Shown one piece after another: positions 9,531-18,151 of a stretch of DNA of 64,000 nt; positions within the stretch are counted from its first letter, which is position 1, and each line of letters opens with the position of its first letter. Source of the stretch: an uncultured bacterium. GTDB lineage: Bacteria; Acidobacteriota; Thermoanaerobaculia; Thermoanaerobaculales; Thermoanaerobaculaceae. Where the stretch lies: contig CALEVZ010000001.1 of NCBI GenBank assembly GCA_937924755.1, positions 30,045 to 94,044 on the forward strand. The letters are read 5' to 3'. Under the pieces are notes generated by a model. It saw only the letters and a program-made list of their open reading frames with translations, did no database searches and was not told the origin of the DNA. Position numbers and translations under genes: made by a program.

Positions 9531-9653
9531 ATGCCCAAGGCCGAAAGCCTGGTATGGGTGGCAGCCGTAACGGCCATCATCTGGGTGGGTCTGTTTGCCT
9601 ACTGCCTGGCCCTCACCCGCCGGGTGCGCCGCCTCGAGGAGCACGAAGAATGA
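9531..9653 (+). CDS. ccmD: CcmD-like small membrane protein
   Basis: 40 residues: a short N-terminus, one membrane helix (VWVAAVTAIIWVGLFAYCLA) and a basic/acidic tail RRVRRLEEHEE. CcmD is a small single-pass protein that stabilises CcmE with CcmABC. Identification rests on size, topology and position between ccmC and ccmE, not on strong sequence motifs. Its stop overlaps the start of ccmE as ATGA, a coupling arrangement. Confidence 0.75.
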   Translation: MPKAESLVWVAAVTAIIWVGLFAYCLALTRRVRRLEEHEE

Positions 9654-10051
9654 ACCGTCGCACGACGTGGACACTGGCCGGCATCGGCTTGATTGGCGGC
9701 TTCATCGCCTTCGGCGCCGGCGCCTTCAAGTCCTCCCTCACCCCCTATGTGAGCTTCGAGGTGGCGCGCAGCGCCCGGGGCGCCGTGCAGGTGGCCGGCA
9801 GCCTGGTGCCCCACAGCACCCGCTACGATCCCGAGCGCGGCGCTCTCCTCTTCACCCTCGCCAACGAGGGGGGCGATACCCTGGCGGTCACCTACAAGGG
9901 CGTGAAGCCTGGAAACTTCGAGGAGGCGACGCAAATCGTCGCCATCGGCCGCTTCAACGGCTCGGCATTGGAAGCCGAACGTTTGCTCGTCAAGTGCCCG
10001 TCCAAGTATCAGGGGGTCGAGGAGAAGGGGTACGACTCCAACTCCTCGTGA
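9650..10051 (+). CDS. ccmE: Heme chaperone CcmE, CXXXY variant
   Basis: 133 residues. One N-terminal membrane anchor (LAGIGLIGGFIAFGAGAF) and a periplasmic OB-fold domain. CcmE binds heme covalently and hands it to CcmF. In most bacteria the ligand motif is HXXXY; here it is Cys116-Pro-Ser-Lys-Tyr120 (LVKCPSKYQG). The Cys variant is known from archaea and some delta-proteobacteria, where it goes with a reduced ccm set lacking CcmH. Consistent with that, no ccmG, ccmH or ccmI follows here. Start at 9650 overlaps ccmD. Confidence 0.92.
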   Translation: MNRRTTWTLAGIGLIGGFIAFGAGAFKSSLTPYVSFEVARSARGAVQVAGSLVPHSTRYDPERGALLFTLANEGGDTLAVTYKGVKPGNFEEATQIVAIGRFNGSALEAERLLVKCPSKYQGVEEKGYDSNSS

Positions 10052-10090
10052 GGCGGCGCCTGACGCCGCACGCGACAGTAAGGGGGGGAC

Positions 10091-12664
10091 ATGTTCATTC
10101 CAGGGGTCGTTGCCCTGTGGGTGGCCGCCGGCGCGTTGGTGGGGTCCACTGTTTTCTACGGGCGGAGCTGGCGGGGCGACGAGGCGGCGCGGACGTGGGC
10201 GCGCCAGCTGTATGGCCTGATGGTCTTCGCCGTCGCCGTAGCCAGCGCCGTGCTCATGTATCTGATCATTACCCATGATTTTCGACTGCACTACGTGTTC
10301 TCCTACTCCGACCGGGAGCTGCCGCTACCTTATCTGGTGTCGAGCTTCTGGGCCGGCCAGGAGGGGTCGTTCCTCCTGTGGCTCCTGTGCGGTGCGCTGA
10401 TCGGCCTGCCCCTGGCCAGATTCGCGCGGCACTACGAGGATCGTGCTTTTCTCATCTACAACCTCACCCTCTTCGGCCTGCTGCTGCTCCTGCTTATCTC
10501 TTCACCGTTCCGGTTTCTGGAGGGGCTGCCGCCCGGTCAGATGCCGTTCGACGGCCAAGGGCTGAACCCGTTGCTGCAGAACCCCTGGATGACCATCCAC
10601 CCGCCGGTGATGTTCCTGGGCTATGCGGCAACCGCGGTGCCCTTCGCGCTGGCCATTGCCGCCCTGTGGGAGCGGCGCTACGACGAGTGGATCCGCGTCG
10701 CCCTGCCCTGGGCTCTCGTCTCGGTGGTGTCGCTGGGTGCCGGCATCTTCCTGGGCGGGTATTGGGCCTACGTCACCCTGGGGTGGGGGGGGTACTGGGG
10801 CTGGGATCCGGTGGAAAACGCCTCCCTGGTTCCCTGGCTGACCTCCGTCGCCTTGGTGCACGGCATGCTGCTGCAGAAGGCGCGCGGCCGCTTCCGCAAA
10901 CTCAACTTCGCCCTCGCCTGCCTGTCCTACGTGCTGGTGGTGTACGCGACCTTCCTGACGCGTTCCGGCGTGCTGGCCAATTTTTCCGTCCATTCCTTCG
11001 TGGACCTGGGGATTACCGGCTGGCTGGTGGGGATACTCGGCGCCGCTCTGATGCTGGGTCTCGGCGCCCTGCTGTGGCGGTGGCGGGAGATACCGTCGCA
11101 CCCCGGCGACGAGCCGTTTCTGTCGCGGACGGTGTTCTCCGTCATGGCCATCGCCGCCCTCCTGGGGGCGGCACTGGTGGTTGCCCTCGGAACCTCCTCG
11201 CCCCTGATCACCCGCCTGTGGGGTGAGCCGGCCCAGGTGGGGACGGATTTCTACAACCGCGTCACGCTCCCCGTCGGCATCGCCCTGGCCCTCCTGCTGG
11301 CGGTGGTGCCCTACCTCAACTGGCGGGGATCGGCGCCGCAGCTGCGGCGACGGCTCCTGGTGGCCTTCGCCGGCGCCACGGTGACCACCGTGGTGGCGGC
11401 AACACTTGGCGCCTCGGGCGCACTGTTCCTCGCCTTTCTCTTCGCTTCGACGCTGGCCCTCCTCGCCAACGTCATCAAGACCGCGGAAAAGACCCGGGAA
11501 AGCGGACTGGCAGCCGCCGGCGGCCATCTGGCCCATGTGGGTCTGGCGCTGATGCTGATGGGCATCATCGCGTCGTCGGCATGGGACCGCACAGTCAAGG
11601 TCACCTTGCCGATGGGTGAGACTCAAGAAGCCCTCGGGTACTCCCTGACTTTCAAGGGGGTCGAGCAGCCCACCCGCTCTGCCCGCCCGGCCATGCTGGT
11701 GGAGGTGAGCCGAGGCTCGGCGCGCTTCCTGTCGCGCCCGCGCATGTTCAGGAGCACCAAGTCGAACCAGCTGGTCGCCAACCCCGATGTGCACCCGCGT
11801 CTCACCCACGATGTCTATGTTGCACCGGTGGAGTACGATCCCGGGCGGCCAGGAGAACATGGGCAGACCGTCGAGCTGGGCAAGGGCGAGTCGGCCACCG
11901 TGGGGCCGCTTGAGCTCGCTTTCACTGGCTTCGATCGCAGCGCTGCCGACCACGGAGCGGGTGGGGAGATCGCCGTTGCTGCCATCGTGCAGGTCGCCGC
12001 CCCGGCGGGCCAGACCGAGGTGAGACCGACCCTGCGGTCCACCCCAGCGGGTTTCGAAGGACCGCCGGCGGAAGTACCGGGAGCCCCCGGGGTCACCGTG
12101 CAGCTTACCGGCGTCAACGCCGCCGCCGGCAGGGTGCGTCTAAAGATCAACGGCATAGGAGGGGGGGTGGCGGCGCGCGCCTCCCTCAAGGGGGGTGAGA
12201 CGTTCACATACCAGGGGACCGGTCTGAAGTTCGTGGATCTCGAGCTGGCTGGACCCGACCACCAGGGTGGCCGCTTCGACGTGGGAGCCGTCTTCGAGGT
12301 GGTCAGGGAGGGCGCCGAGCCGCACCGCATCATGCCTGTACTCCGCGACCCCGTTGGCCATCCTCGCCCGGCGGACGTCGCCGTGCCCGGGCTCGATGGG
12401 GTCCTTCTGCGGCTGGCGCAGGTCAACCCCGAGGCGCGCACCGTGGAGGTGGCGATTCTCGATCCGCGGGCACCCGCCGACCCGGGTCAGCCCCCGCGGT
12501 TTTCCGCGGATGTGAGCGTCAAGCCGATGATCACCCTCGTCTGGATCGGCCTCATCGTGCTGCTGGCCGGAAGCGCCTTGGCCGTGGTGCGGCGTGGCCG
12601 CGAGTTCGCGGCTGTCGTGACGGGAAGAGCACCCGGCTCGGGGGAAGCCTCCCTTTCGGCTTGA
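10091..12664 (+). CDS. ccmF: Cytochrome c heme lyase subunit CcmF
   Basis: 857 residues with an ATG at 10091 preceded by AGGGGGGGAC. CcmF accepts heme from CcmE and, as a heme lyase, attaches it to apocytochrome CXXCH. Many membrane helices; the WWD domain is seen at about 231 (GWGGYWGWDPVENASLVPW), with YLVSSFWAGQEGSFLLW (about 80) and FLTRSGVLANFSVHSFVDLG (about 290) also family hallmarks. The periplasmic C-terminal part (about 500-820) is longer than in E. coli CcmF (about 650 residues in total) and might replace some function of the missing CcmH; that is inference. One final helix is at about 815-835. Confidence 0.93.
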   Translation: MFIPGVVALWVAAGALVGSTVFYGRSWRGDEAARTWARQLYGLMVFAVAVASAVLMYLIITHDFRLHYVFSYSDRELPLPYLVSSFWAGQEGSFLLWLLCGALIGLPLARFARHYEDRAFLIYNLTLFGLLLLLLISSPFRFLEGLPPGQMPFDGQGLNPLLQNPWMTIHPPVMFLGYAATAVPFALAIAALWERRYDEWIRVALPWALVSVVSLGAGIFLGGYWAYVTLGWGGYWGWDPVENASLVPWLTSVALVHGMLLQKARGRFRKLNFALACLSYVLVVYATFLTRSGVLANFSVHSFVDLGITGWLVGILGAALMLGLGALLWRWREIPSHPGDEPFLSRTVFSVMAIAALLGAALVVALGTSSPLITRLWGEPAQVGTDFYNRVTLPVGIALALLLAVVPYLNWRGSAPQLRRRLLVAFAGATVTTVVAATLGASGALFLAFLFASTLALLANVIKTAEKTRESGLAAAGGHLAHVGLALMLMGIIASSAWDRTVKVTLPMGETQEALGYSLTFKGVEQPTRSARPAMLVEVSRGSARFLSRPRMFRSTKSNQLVANPDVHPRLTHDVYVAPVEYDPGRPGEHGQTVELGKGESATVGPLELAFTGFDRSAADHGAGGEIAVAAIVQVAAPAGQTEVRPTLRSTPAGFEGPPAEVPGAPGVTVQLTGVNAAAGRVRLKINGIGGGVAARASLKGGETFTYQGTGLKFVDLELAGPDHQGGRFDVGAVFEVVREGAEPHRIMPVLRDPVGHPRPADVAVPGLDGVLLRLAQVNPEARTVEVAILDPRAPADPGQPPRFSADVSVKPMITLVWIGLIVLLAGSALAVVRRGREFAAVVTGRAPGSGEASLSA

Positions 12665-12677
12665 TTCCAGGCGGGGG

Positions 12678-12683
12678 TATACT
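12678..12683 (+). promoter_or_regulatory. -10 element TATACT before the LON-domain gene
   Basis: TATACT ends 10 nt before the ATG at 12694, inside the short gap after ccmF. It may give the two downstream genes their own transcript. Confidence 0.4.
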
Positions 12684-12693
12684 CGTGCCGCAA

Positions 12694-13293
12694 ATGTTGC
12701 CCTTTTCCGTGCTGCCTCTCTTCCCGCTCACCGAAGCAGTACTGCTGCCGGGCGAAGAGCGGCAACTCCCCCGGCCACCGGCGCCGTGCAGCGCCATCCA
12801 GCACGCCGAGCGGGGCGGCGGTTTGCTGGTGGCGTCGCTTTTAGACGGCGACAGTGTTCATGAGATCGGCGTCCGTGCCCAAATTCTGGAGAGCGACGAG
12901 CAGGCTCTCTCCCTGAGGGGAGTAGCCCGCTGCCGTCTGCTCGCCCTGGAGGACCCCTCGGTGCCTCTGGTGCGGGTCGAGGAGTACCCGGACGCCCAAG
13001 AGGACAATCACCGTGCCAACGAGCTAACCCGCCTGCTGATGCGACGCTACCTCCGCCTGTGCGCCAACCTGGGGCGACCCGCGCGGCTGCCCGGCAACCC
13101 CTCGCTGAGTAGCCTCACCTGGCGCATCCTCGCCGACAGTGGCCTCAGCGCGGAGCATCAGCAGGGGTTCTTGAACGTTCCCGGCCCGGTGACCCGCAGC
13201 CGACTTCTCCTGGTCGTCGTCCGCGATTTGGAGCGACGGGAGCGGTTCTTGCGCGGCTGGGCGCATTTGCGCCACGGCGCGGAATGGAACTGA
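12694..13293 (+). CDS. LON peptidase N-terminal (substrate-binding) domain protein
   Basis: 199 residues. Opening LPFSVLPLFPLTEAVLLPGE followed by LLVASLLDG, GVRAQILESDEQALSLRGVARCRLLALE is the pattern of the PUA-like LON N-domain found alone in many bacteria. No AAA+ or protease domain is present, so it is not a protease. The molecular role of stand-alone LON domains is not established. Start could also be GTG 12685 or TTG 12661 (the latter overlaps the ccmF stop); ATG 12694 is taken because it fits the family start and the TATACT spacing. Only 3 nt separate it from the next gene. Confidence 0.8.
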   Translation: MLPFSVLPLFPLTEAVLLPGEERQLPRPPAPCSAIQHAERGGGLLVASLLDGDSVHEIGVRAQILESDEQALSLRGVARCRLLALEDPSVPLVRVEEYPDAQEDNHRANELTRLLMRRYLRLCANLGRPARLPGNPSLSSLTWRILADSGLSAEHQQGFLNVPGPVTRSRLLLVVVRDLERRERFLRGWAHLRHGAEWN

Positions 13294-13296
13294 GCG

Positions 13297-14337
13297 ATGA
13301 CCACCACCGACTACCGCTTGGAGGCCTATCGCATCATCAGCGACAACCTCACCCGCATCCGTGCCGTGCTGCGGGAGGGCCTGCAGCAGCTCCACGGGCC
13401 GGGGTGGGAGGCAGTGGTGGAGCCCGCCGATCGCCGCACCTACCTGGCGCAGCGCCGAGAACGGGAAATCAGCATCAACTGGCGGCGGGCCACCACGGAT
13501 GACCTGCTCCAGTACGGGAACTTCTCAGATCTCTATGAGTTTGCCGCCGCCGATCAGCGGCTCCTCCAGCGCTTCGCCACCCTAGCCAGCAACGAGGAGG
13601 TGCTCCGCCTGCGCTTCTTGGAGGTGGATGCCGTCTTCAACCGCGTCGCCTACGCCCGCTCCATCTCCGACTCCGAAATGGAGCTACTGATCAACTTCGA
13701 CGAGCGCCTGCGCCGCCTTTTCGACGGCGCGCCGGCAGGGGACACGGCGGTCGAGGTGCCCCTCACCCCGCCCCCACCAACCCCCGCAGCCAAGGTATCG
13801 CCACCGCCGCCTGAGCCGCCTACCGCCTCGAGGGCCGAGGTACGGCCCAAGGCGCAGGAGAATTCTCCGGTGGCCCCCCAGGCGCCCCAGCCGCCGGAAC
13901 CCCGGGCCGCACAAGCCGCCCCGCGGCCCTCAGCCCCAACGGTGCCGCCACCGGGAACCACTCCCCCTCCGGCGATGATCTCGCCGTCCCGACTGCGCGA
14001 CGCCCTCCAGACCGGGGACAACGCCACCGTGCTCGCCGGACTATACGGGGAGGTGACCGCCATCGCCGACGGCCTGTGGAGCGACAACTCCTGCCCCTCG
14101 CCGCGATTGTGGGAGCTGGTCCGCGAGTCCCCGTGGTACAGCGAGAATTTCACCACCCTGCGCCTGAAACCGCTGTCCGATTTCTACGACCTCGCCAACT
14201 CAGCGCGGCAGCGCCTGCTCGAGGGGATCTCCCGCAAGCAACTCCAGGACTTCCTGAAAGAGCATAACTTCGCGCAGGTCCTCCTGGCCCTGCGCGATCT
14301 TTTTCGCGCCCACCTGCCGGGACCCCCCACCAACTGA
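13297..14337 (+). CDS. Two-domain protein with Swt1-like HEPN N-terminus, catalytic motif lost
   Basis: 346 residues, soluble. The N-terminal helical part (1-145) resembles the Swt1-type HEPN domain: YRIISDNLTRIRAVLREGL, then YGNFSDLYEFA and a closing FNRVAYARSISDSEMELL (114-131). In active HEPN ribonucleases this segment reads roughly RNPIAHNRPLSDEE; here the histidine is Tyr119 and the Arg/Asn order differs, so RNase activity is unlikely. A proline/alanine-rich linker (about 150-228) leads to a second helical domain (229-346) that I do not recognise. It forms an operon with the LON-domain gene. The HEPN assignment is by pattern only and needs a profile search. Confidence 0.6.
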   Translation: MTTTDYRLEAYRIISDNLTRIRAVLREGLQQLHGPGWEAVVEPADRRTYLAQRREREISINWRRATTDDLLQYGNFSDLYEFAAADQRLLQRFATLASNEEVLRLRFLEVDAVFNRVAYARSISDSEMELLINFDERLRRLFDGAPAGDTAVEVPLTPPPPTPAAKVSPPPPEPPTASRAEVRPKAQENSPVAPQAPQPPEPRAAQAAPRPSAPTVPPPGTTPPPAMISPSRLRDALQTGDNATVLAGLYGEVTAIADGLWSDNSCPSPRLWELVRESPWYSENFTTLRLKPLSDFYDLANSARQRLLEGISRKQLQDFLKEHNFAQVLLALRDLFRAHLPGPPTN

Positions 14338-14424
14338 TCCACGGCCAACAATCATACCCTCAGCATTTCAGGGCTTCGCTTTCCACCGAGGAAGGGGACG
14401 CCAAAGACGTCCACCAGCGGGCAC

Positions 14425-14449
14425 AGGGATTCCCCCGATGGGGTTCCCT
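14425..14449. terminator. Hairpin between convergent genes, possible bidirectional terminator
   Basis: AGGGA-CCCC pairs with GGGG-TCCCT around CGAT with a small internal loop. It lies at the 3' end of the methyltransferase gene, about 90 bp after the HEPN-like gene. There is no T tract, so termination is uncertain. Confidence 0.3.
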
Positions 14450-16040
14450 ACCCCGAGGGGAGGAGCGGTTTGCGGCCTACGAGCACCCAGTCCCTGGGGG
14501 CCGAGAGGAGGGCATCCAGACGCGCCGCCACGGCCTGCAGGTCGGCCGACATGCCCGGGACCGCCAGCATCTGCTCCGGGGGGAAGGGGTGGAGCAGGGT
14601 GTTTTCCACCACCTCCAGCCCCAGCGCCCGCATGACGAAGGCCAGCGCCTGGCGATGCACCGGGGCGCGGTGGGTGGGGTCGATCCAGAACAGATCGGCG
14701 CCGACGCGCAGGGCCTCGGGGTTGGGGCACTCCACCAGCACCACCCCCCCGGCTTTGAGCGCCGCTGCAGCCGCCTGGAGAATACTGGCCCAGGTGCCGG
14801 CGGGGAGGTGCTCGAACAGGTGCAGCGCCGTCACCGCCCCCAATGAGCCCGGTGGCTGCGCCGCCAGGACCTCCAGGGCGTCTCCCTGCACCACCTCGAG
14901 GCCGCGCCGACGGCAGGCCGCCACCATGGCTGGATCCGCATCCACGCCGCGGGCCTCCACCCCCGCCCGCTGGAGCGCCTCCAACAACTCGCCCCTGCCG
15001 CACCCCAGATCCAGGACGGGTGCATGTCCCTCGAGGCGGCTCACGTGATCGCCCACGCGCTCCAGAATCTCCTCCCGCCCGCCGCGGAACTCGTCGACGA
15101 ATGCCAAATGAGCACGACGCAGCGCCTCCGGGAGCGCCGCTTCCACCGCGGCAGGCGTCGCGATGCGCAGCGGCTCCCGCGCCAGCAGGCGGTCGAGAAG
15201 CCCGGCGGTGGCCTCACCCTGCTCGTGGAGGCGCGAAAGCAACGCGTCGTAACGCCCCGCCAGGGCTGGAAGGCGATGGTCGCGCAGCTCTTCACCCAGC
15301 TGCTGCAGCTCACTCACCCCGCGCTGGAGCAGAGCAAGGACCTCCTGCACCCGAGGCAGCTGCGCGTCGCGGACGGCCAGCACCTCGCCCTGCAGATCGT
15401 CAAAGGCCGCCTGCAGCGCCGCCAGATCGCGCATGGCCGCCGGTACCCGCTCATCCCGCAGCCTTTCCATCTCACCTTGCACGGCTTCAATGGCTGCCTG
15501 CACCTCCCGCAGGTTCGTCGCCAGCCGGGTGCCGTCCAGCTCCAGCCGCGCCACCCGCACCGCGCTCACCTCCTCCAGAGCCTGCTGAAGAGTCGTCAGC
15601 TCTCGTTGCCACTTGCCGGTGGTCGCCTCCAACACCGGCACCCGCTGGTCGCGGACCTCCTCGAACTCCCCCCGCGTCGCCAGGAAGGCGCCGCGCAGCT
15701 CCGCCACTTCGGCAGCGAGTTGAGCGGTCATCGTTTCCAGGTGGGCTTGCAGTTCGAGACGCGCGCGCTGGACCACCTCGAACCGCTGCGCGAGATCCCC
15801 GCTCAGTGCTCCCACAGCCGCAGACAGCTCCTGCTGCCCCCGTGTCAGCAGGGCCAGCACCGCCAGTTCCGACCGTTGCGAGGCGAGATCCGCCGTCAGG
15901 CCGTCGAGAGCCCCCTGATGCGCCGCAAGACCCCGGCGCATCTCGTCCACTTCCTCGCGCAGCAGCGCGAGCAGCACGCGCCGCAGCGCCCGCGCCACCA
16001 CCCCGCGGCGCCTGCCGGCCGGCGGGGGCTCGAAGGTCAC
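14448..16040 (-). CDS. Coiled-coil protein with C-terminal SAM-dependent methyltransferase domain
   Basis: 530 residues. Residues about 30-295 are nearly continuous coiled coil made of related segments (repeated RDERVPA, RDQRVPV, RDAQLPR, RDHRLPA). The C-terminal class I methyltransferase has VLDLGCGRGELLEAL (about 340), an acidic loop VDADPA and LHLFEHLP, then FWIDPTHRAPVHRQAL (about 447). The combination of long coiled coil and this DPTHxxP-type methyltransferase resembles O-antigen chain-terminating enzymes such as WbdD, in which the coiled coil acts as a length ruler; no kinase domain is present. No O-antigen genes flank it, so the substrate is open. It overlaps rplI by 4 nt, so it is translated as the last gene of the rpsF operon. 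Confidence 0.8.
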   Translation of the reverse strand: MTFEPPPAGRRRGVVARALRRVLLALLREEVDEMRRGLAAHQGALDGLTADLASQRSELAVLALLTRGQQELSAAVGALSGDLAQRFEVVQRARLELQAHLETMTAQLAAEVAELRGAFLATRGEFEEVRDQRVPVLEATTGKWQRELTTLQQALEEVSAVRVARLELDGTRLATNLREVQAAIEAVQGEMERLRDERVPAAMRDLAALQAAFDDLQGEVLAVRDAQLPRVQEVLALLQRGVSELQQLGEELRDHRLPALAGRYDALLSRLHEQGEATAGLLDRLLAREPLRIATPAAVEAALPEALRRAHLAFVDEFRGGREEILERVGDHVSRLEGHAPVLDLGCGRGELLEALQRAGVEARGVDADPAMVAACRRRGLEVVQGDALEVLAAQPPGSLGAVTALHLFEHLPAGTWASILQAAAAALKAGGVVLVECPNPEALRVGADLFWIDPTHRAPVHRQALAFVMRALGLEVVENTLLHPFPPEQMLAVPGMSADLQAVAARLDALLSAPRDWVLVGRKPLLPSG

Positions 16041-16504
16041 GCCGACGCCGTCCCTCCCCCGGTGAGGGCGGTCACGTGCAGGGTAATGGGGACCCGCACC
16101 TCGCGGTGCAGATGTAGTTCGATGTTGTACGTACCGATCCGCTTGATGTGCTGGGGCACGACGATCTTGCGCCGGTCGACCTCGAACCCCTGCTGCTTGA
16201 TCGCCTCGGCGATATCCGCCGCGGTGACCGAGCCGTACAGGGTGTCACCCTCGCCGGCCCGCCGAGCAAAGGTCAGCTCGAGGCCGGCCAGCCGCTGCGC
16301 CAGGGCCTCGGCACTGCCCTTCTCCTTGGCCTGCTGGGTCAGCCAGCGCTTCTCCTCCTGCTGAAATCGAGCCATCATGGCAGGCGTTGCTTCGTATGCC
16401 AATCCTTTTGGTATCAAATAATTGCGCGCGTAGCCCGGCTTGACCTCACAAACCTTGCCGCGCTCCCCCAGGTGCTCTACCGCCTCGTTCAGAATGACCT
16501 TCAT
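16037..16504 (-). CDS. rplI: 50S ribosomal protein bL9
   Basis: 155 residues. Large-subunit protein at the base of the L1 stalk, helps keep reading frame. The N-terminal signature is clear: MKVILNEAVEHLGERGKVCEVKPGYARNYLIPKG with the conserved GxxGxxxxVxxGYARNxLxP pattern. The central helix and the C-terminal domain (GDTLYGSVTAADIAEAIK) are complete. Last ribosomal gene of rpsF-rpsR-DUF2232-rplI. Confidence 0.97.
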   Translation of the reverse strand: MKVILNEAVEHLGERGKVCEVKPGYARNYLIPKGLAYEATPAMMARFQQEEKRWLTQQAKEKGSAEALAQRLAGLELTFARRAGEGDTLYGSVTAADIAEAIKQQGFEVDRRKIVVPQHIKRIGTYNIELHLHREVRVPITLHVTALTGGGTASA

Positions 16505-16510
16505 GTTCCT

Positions 16511-17470
16511 CTAACTCCCCTCTTCGTCTCGACTGCTGCGGCGCAGGGGCACGAAGGTATCGGTCAACCCTGCCGCCGCCACCACCAGCGCCAACGGCAT
16601 CTGCACCGCAAGCACTCCCACCACCACCCTGACCAGCCGGTTGGCGGCCAGCCGCCGCCCCAGATAGTGGTGGATGATAGCCAGCCCATGTACGAAATAC
16701 AACCCGACAACAACCACCAAGAGATTGACTGAAATCCACTTTGCCAACCCGGAGGCGAACACCCAACCGAGACCTCCGGCAACGAAGGCAACGGGCAGCC
16801 ACTCCTCCGACGAAAACGCGGCGAACGGTTCCCGCCCGACGGGCAGTCCCAGGACGGGCAGTCGTGGCCGCAGCCACAGGGCGACCGCCGCCACGTACAG
16901 TGCCGCGATGGCGGGCGCCAGCGCGGACACCGCCGTCAGGGCCGACGCCATCATCGCTTCGCCAGCCCACCGGCTGACCCCCAGCATCCTGGCCAGGTCA
17001 GGCGAGGTGGCGGCCGAGGGAGCGAGCAGCCTCTCCACCGTGGCGGCGGGCGACTCCGGATGGGACAGGGCGATGAGCACTCCCACGAGAACCGCCAGCG
17101 CCCCACCGCTGACCACCGCCAGCCAGCGGCCCGTACCCCACCGGCGCCACACCCACAGCTCCACCGAGAACGCGGGCCAAGCTGCTACCACCAGGTAGCC
17201 GGCCGCCACCCCGAGTACCCACGGCCAGGTTGTAGCCAGCGCCAGGCCGACGAGGGCGATCATCACCCACCCCCAACCCAACACCGTTCCGCCGGACACC
17301 GCCAGCAGCTGAACCAGGGGGAGCGGAGAGAGGATCGCCGTCAACACCCCGAGCAGCGGCACCAGCGGCAGACTGAGGAAAACCAGCAGAGAGAGCGCCC
17401 CGGCTAGACCCGGCCCCAGCCGGCGAAACAGGGGCGGCAACCGCGCAGCACCCACGTCGCCGCCGTGCAT
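16511..17470 (-). CDS. DUF2232 (YybS-like) membrane protein
   Basis: 319 residues, about eight hydrophobic segments (LAGALSLLVFLSLPLVPLLGVL, MIALVGLALATTWPWVLGVAAGYLVV, WISVNLLVVVVGLYFVHGLAIIHHYL). Sequence and position between rpsR and rplI match the YybS/DUF2232 family, common in this operon in Gram-positives and several deep lineages. Biochemical function is unknown. Start ATG 17470, 11 nt from the rpsR stop. Confidence 0.8.
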   Translation of the reverse strand: MHGGDVGAARLPPLFRRLGPGLAGALSLLVFLSLPLVPLLGVLTAILSPLPLVQLLAVSGGTVLGWGWVMIALVGLALATTWPWVLGVAAGYLVVAAWPAFSVELWVWRRWGTGRWLAVVSGGALAVLVGVLIALSHPESPAATVERLLAPSAATSPDLARMLGVSRWAGEAMMASALTAVSALAPAIAALYVAAVALWLRPRLPVLGLPVGREPFAAFSSEEWLPVAFVAGGLGWVFASGLAKWISVNLLVVVVGLYFVHGLAIIHHYLGRRLAANRLVRVVVGVLAVQMPLALVVAAAGLTDTFVPLRRSSRDEEGS

Positions 17471-17481
17471 GGGCGACGCCT

Positions 17482-17712
17482 TCAGTCCCCCACAAACGGC
17501 AGCAGCGCCATCAGCCTCGCCCGCTTGATGGCGCGCGTCAGCTTGCGCTGGTAAATGGGGTTAGTGCCGGAAACGCGACGGGGCAGGATCTTCCCGGCGA
17601 CCGGGGTGTACTGGCGCAACAGGTCGATGTTCTTGTAGTCGATGTACTCGATCCCCTCCGCGGAGAACTTGCACACCTTCTTGCGCTTGACGTAGAATTT
17701 CTTTTTCCCCAT
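17482..17712 (-). CDS. rpsR: 30S ribosomal protein bS18
   Basis: 76 residues, usual length. Binds 16S rRNA in the platform as a heterodimer with S6. Seen: [32 protein letters not shown] and [13 protein letters not shown], all family hallmarks. The N-terminus [16 protein letters not shown] contains a single Cys of the kind found in many S18 proteins. Start at 17712, immediately after the rpsF stop. Confidence 0.97.
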   Translation of the reverse strand: MGKKKFYVKRKKVCKFSAEGIEYIDYKNIDLLRQYTPVAGKILPRRVSGTNPIYQRKLTRAIKRARLMALLPFVGD

Positions 17713-17713
17713 G

Positions 17714-18100
17714 TCACTCCCCCTCGGAGACAGGCAGACCAGCGGCTCCGGTGGCCGCCTTTTTGGCCTTGCGGGCAGCGCGTACACGCTCCATCTTGTG
17801 GCTGCGCTGGAGCTCTCGATCCATGTTGAGGACCAGGTGTCGGAGAACCTGGTCGGAAATGCGCAGCTTATACTCGATGGGGGCGACCACCGCGCCCGGA
17901 GCGTGGAAGGTCCAGAAGGTATAAAACCCGTCCCGCTTGTGTTTGATCGGGTAGGCGAGGGAGCGTCTTCCCCACTCATCCTCCTTGACGATTTCTCCCC
18001 CAGCCCCGACAATCAGCTGGCGGACCTCACCCAGAAAAGCTTCTCGCTCCTCTCCCTCCAGCTCGGGGGTCAGAACAATACCGAGTTCGTACGTTGGCAT
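17714..18100 (-). CDS. rpsF: 30S ribosomal protein bS6
   Basis: 128 residues. Start at 18100 ([16 protein letters not shown]) with AGGAGAGG just upstream. Conserved [21 protein letters not shown] and the C-terminal extension with basic residues. Partner of S18. Leads the operon rpsF-rpsR-DUF2232-rplI-methyltransferase; a promoter and hairpin leader precede it. Confidence 0.97.
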   Translation of the reverse strand: MPTYELGIVLTPELEGEEREAFLGEVRQLIVGAGGEIVKEDEWGRRSLAYPIKHKRDGFYTFWTFHAPGAVVAPIEYKLRISDQVLRHLVLNMDRELQRSHKMERVRAARKAKKAATGAAGLPVSEGE

Positions 18101-18151
18101 CGCCTCTCCTTTCGGCCTGCGGCCCTCACGGCTCATGGTGAGAGCAAGGAT

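Noticed and set aside
10502..11953. 483-codon open frame on the minus strand inside ccmF
   Set aside because: Shadow of ccmF; His/Gln/Arg-rich and without motifs, whereas ccmF has all its landmarks.
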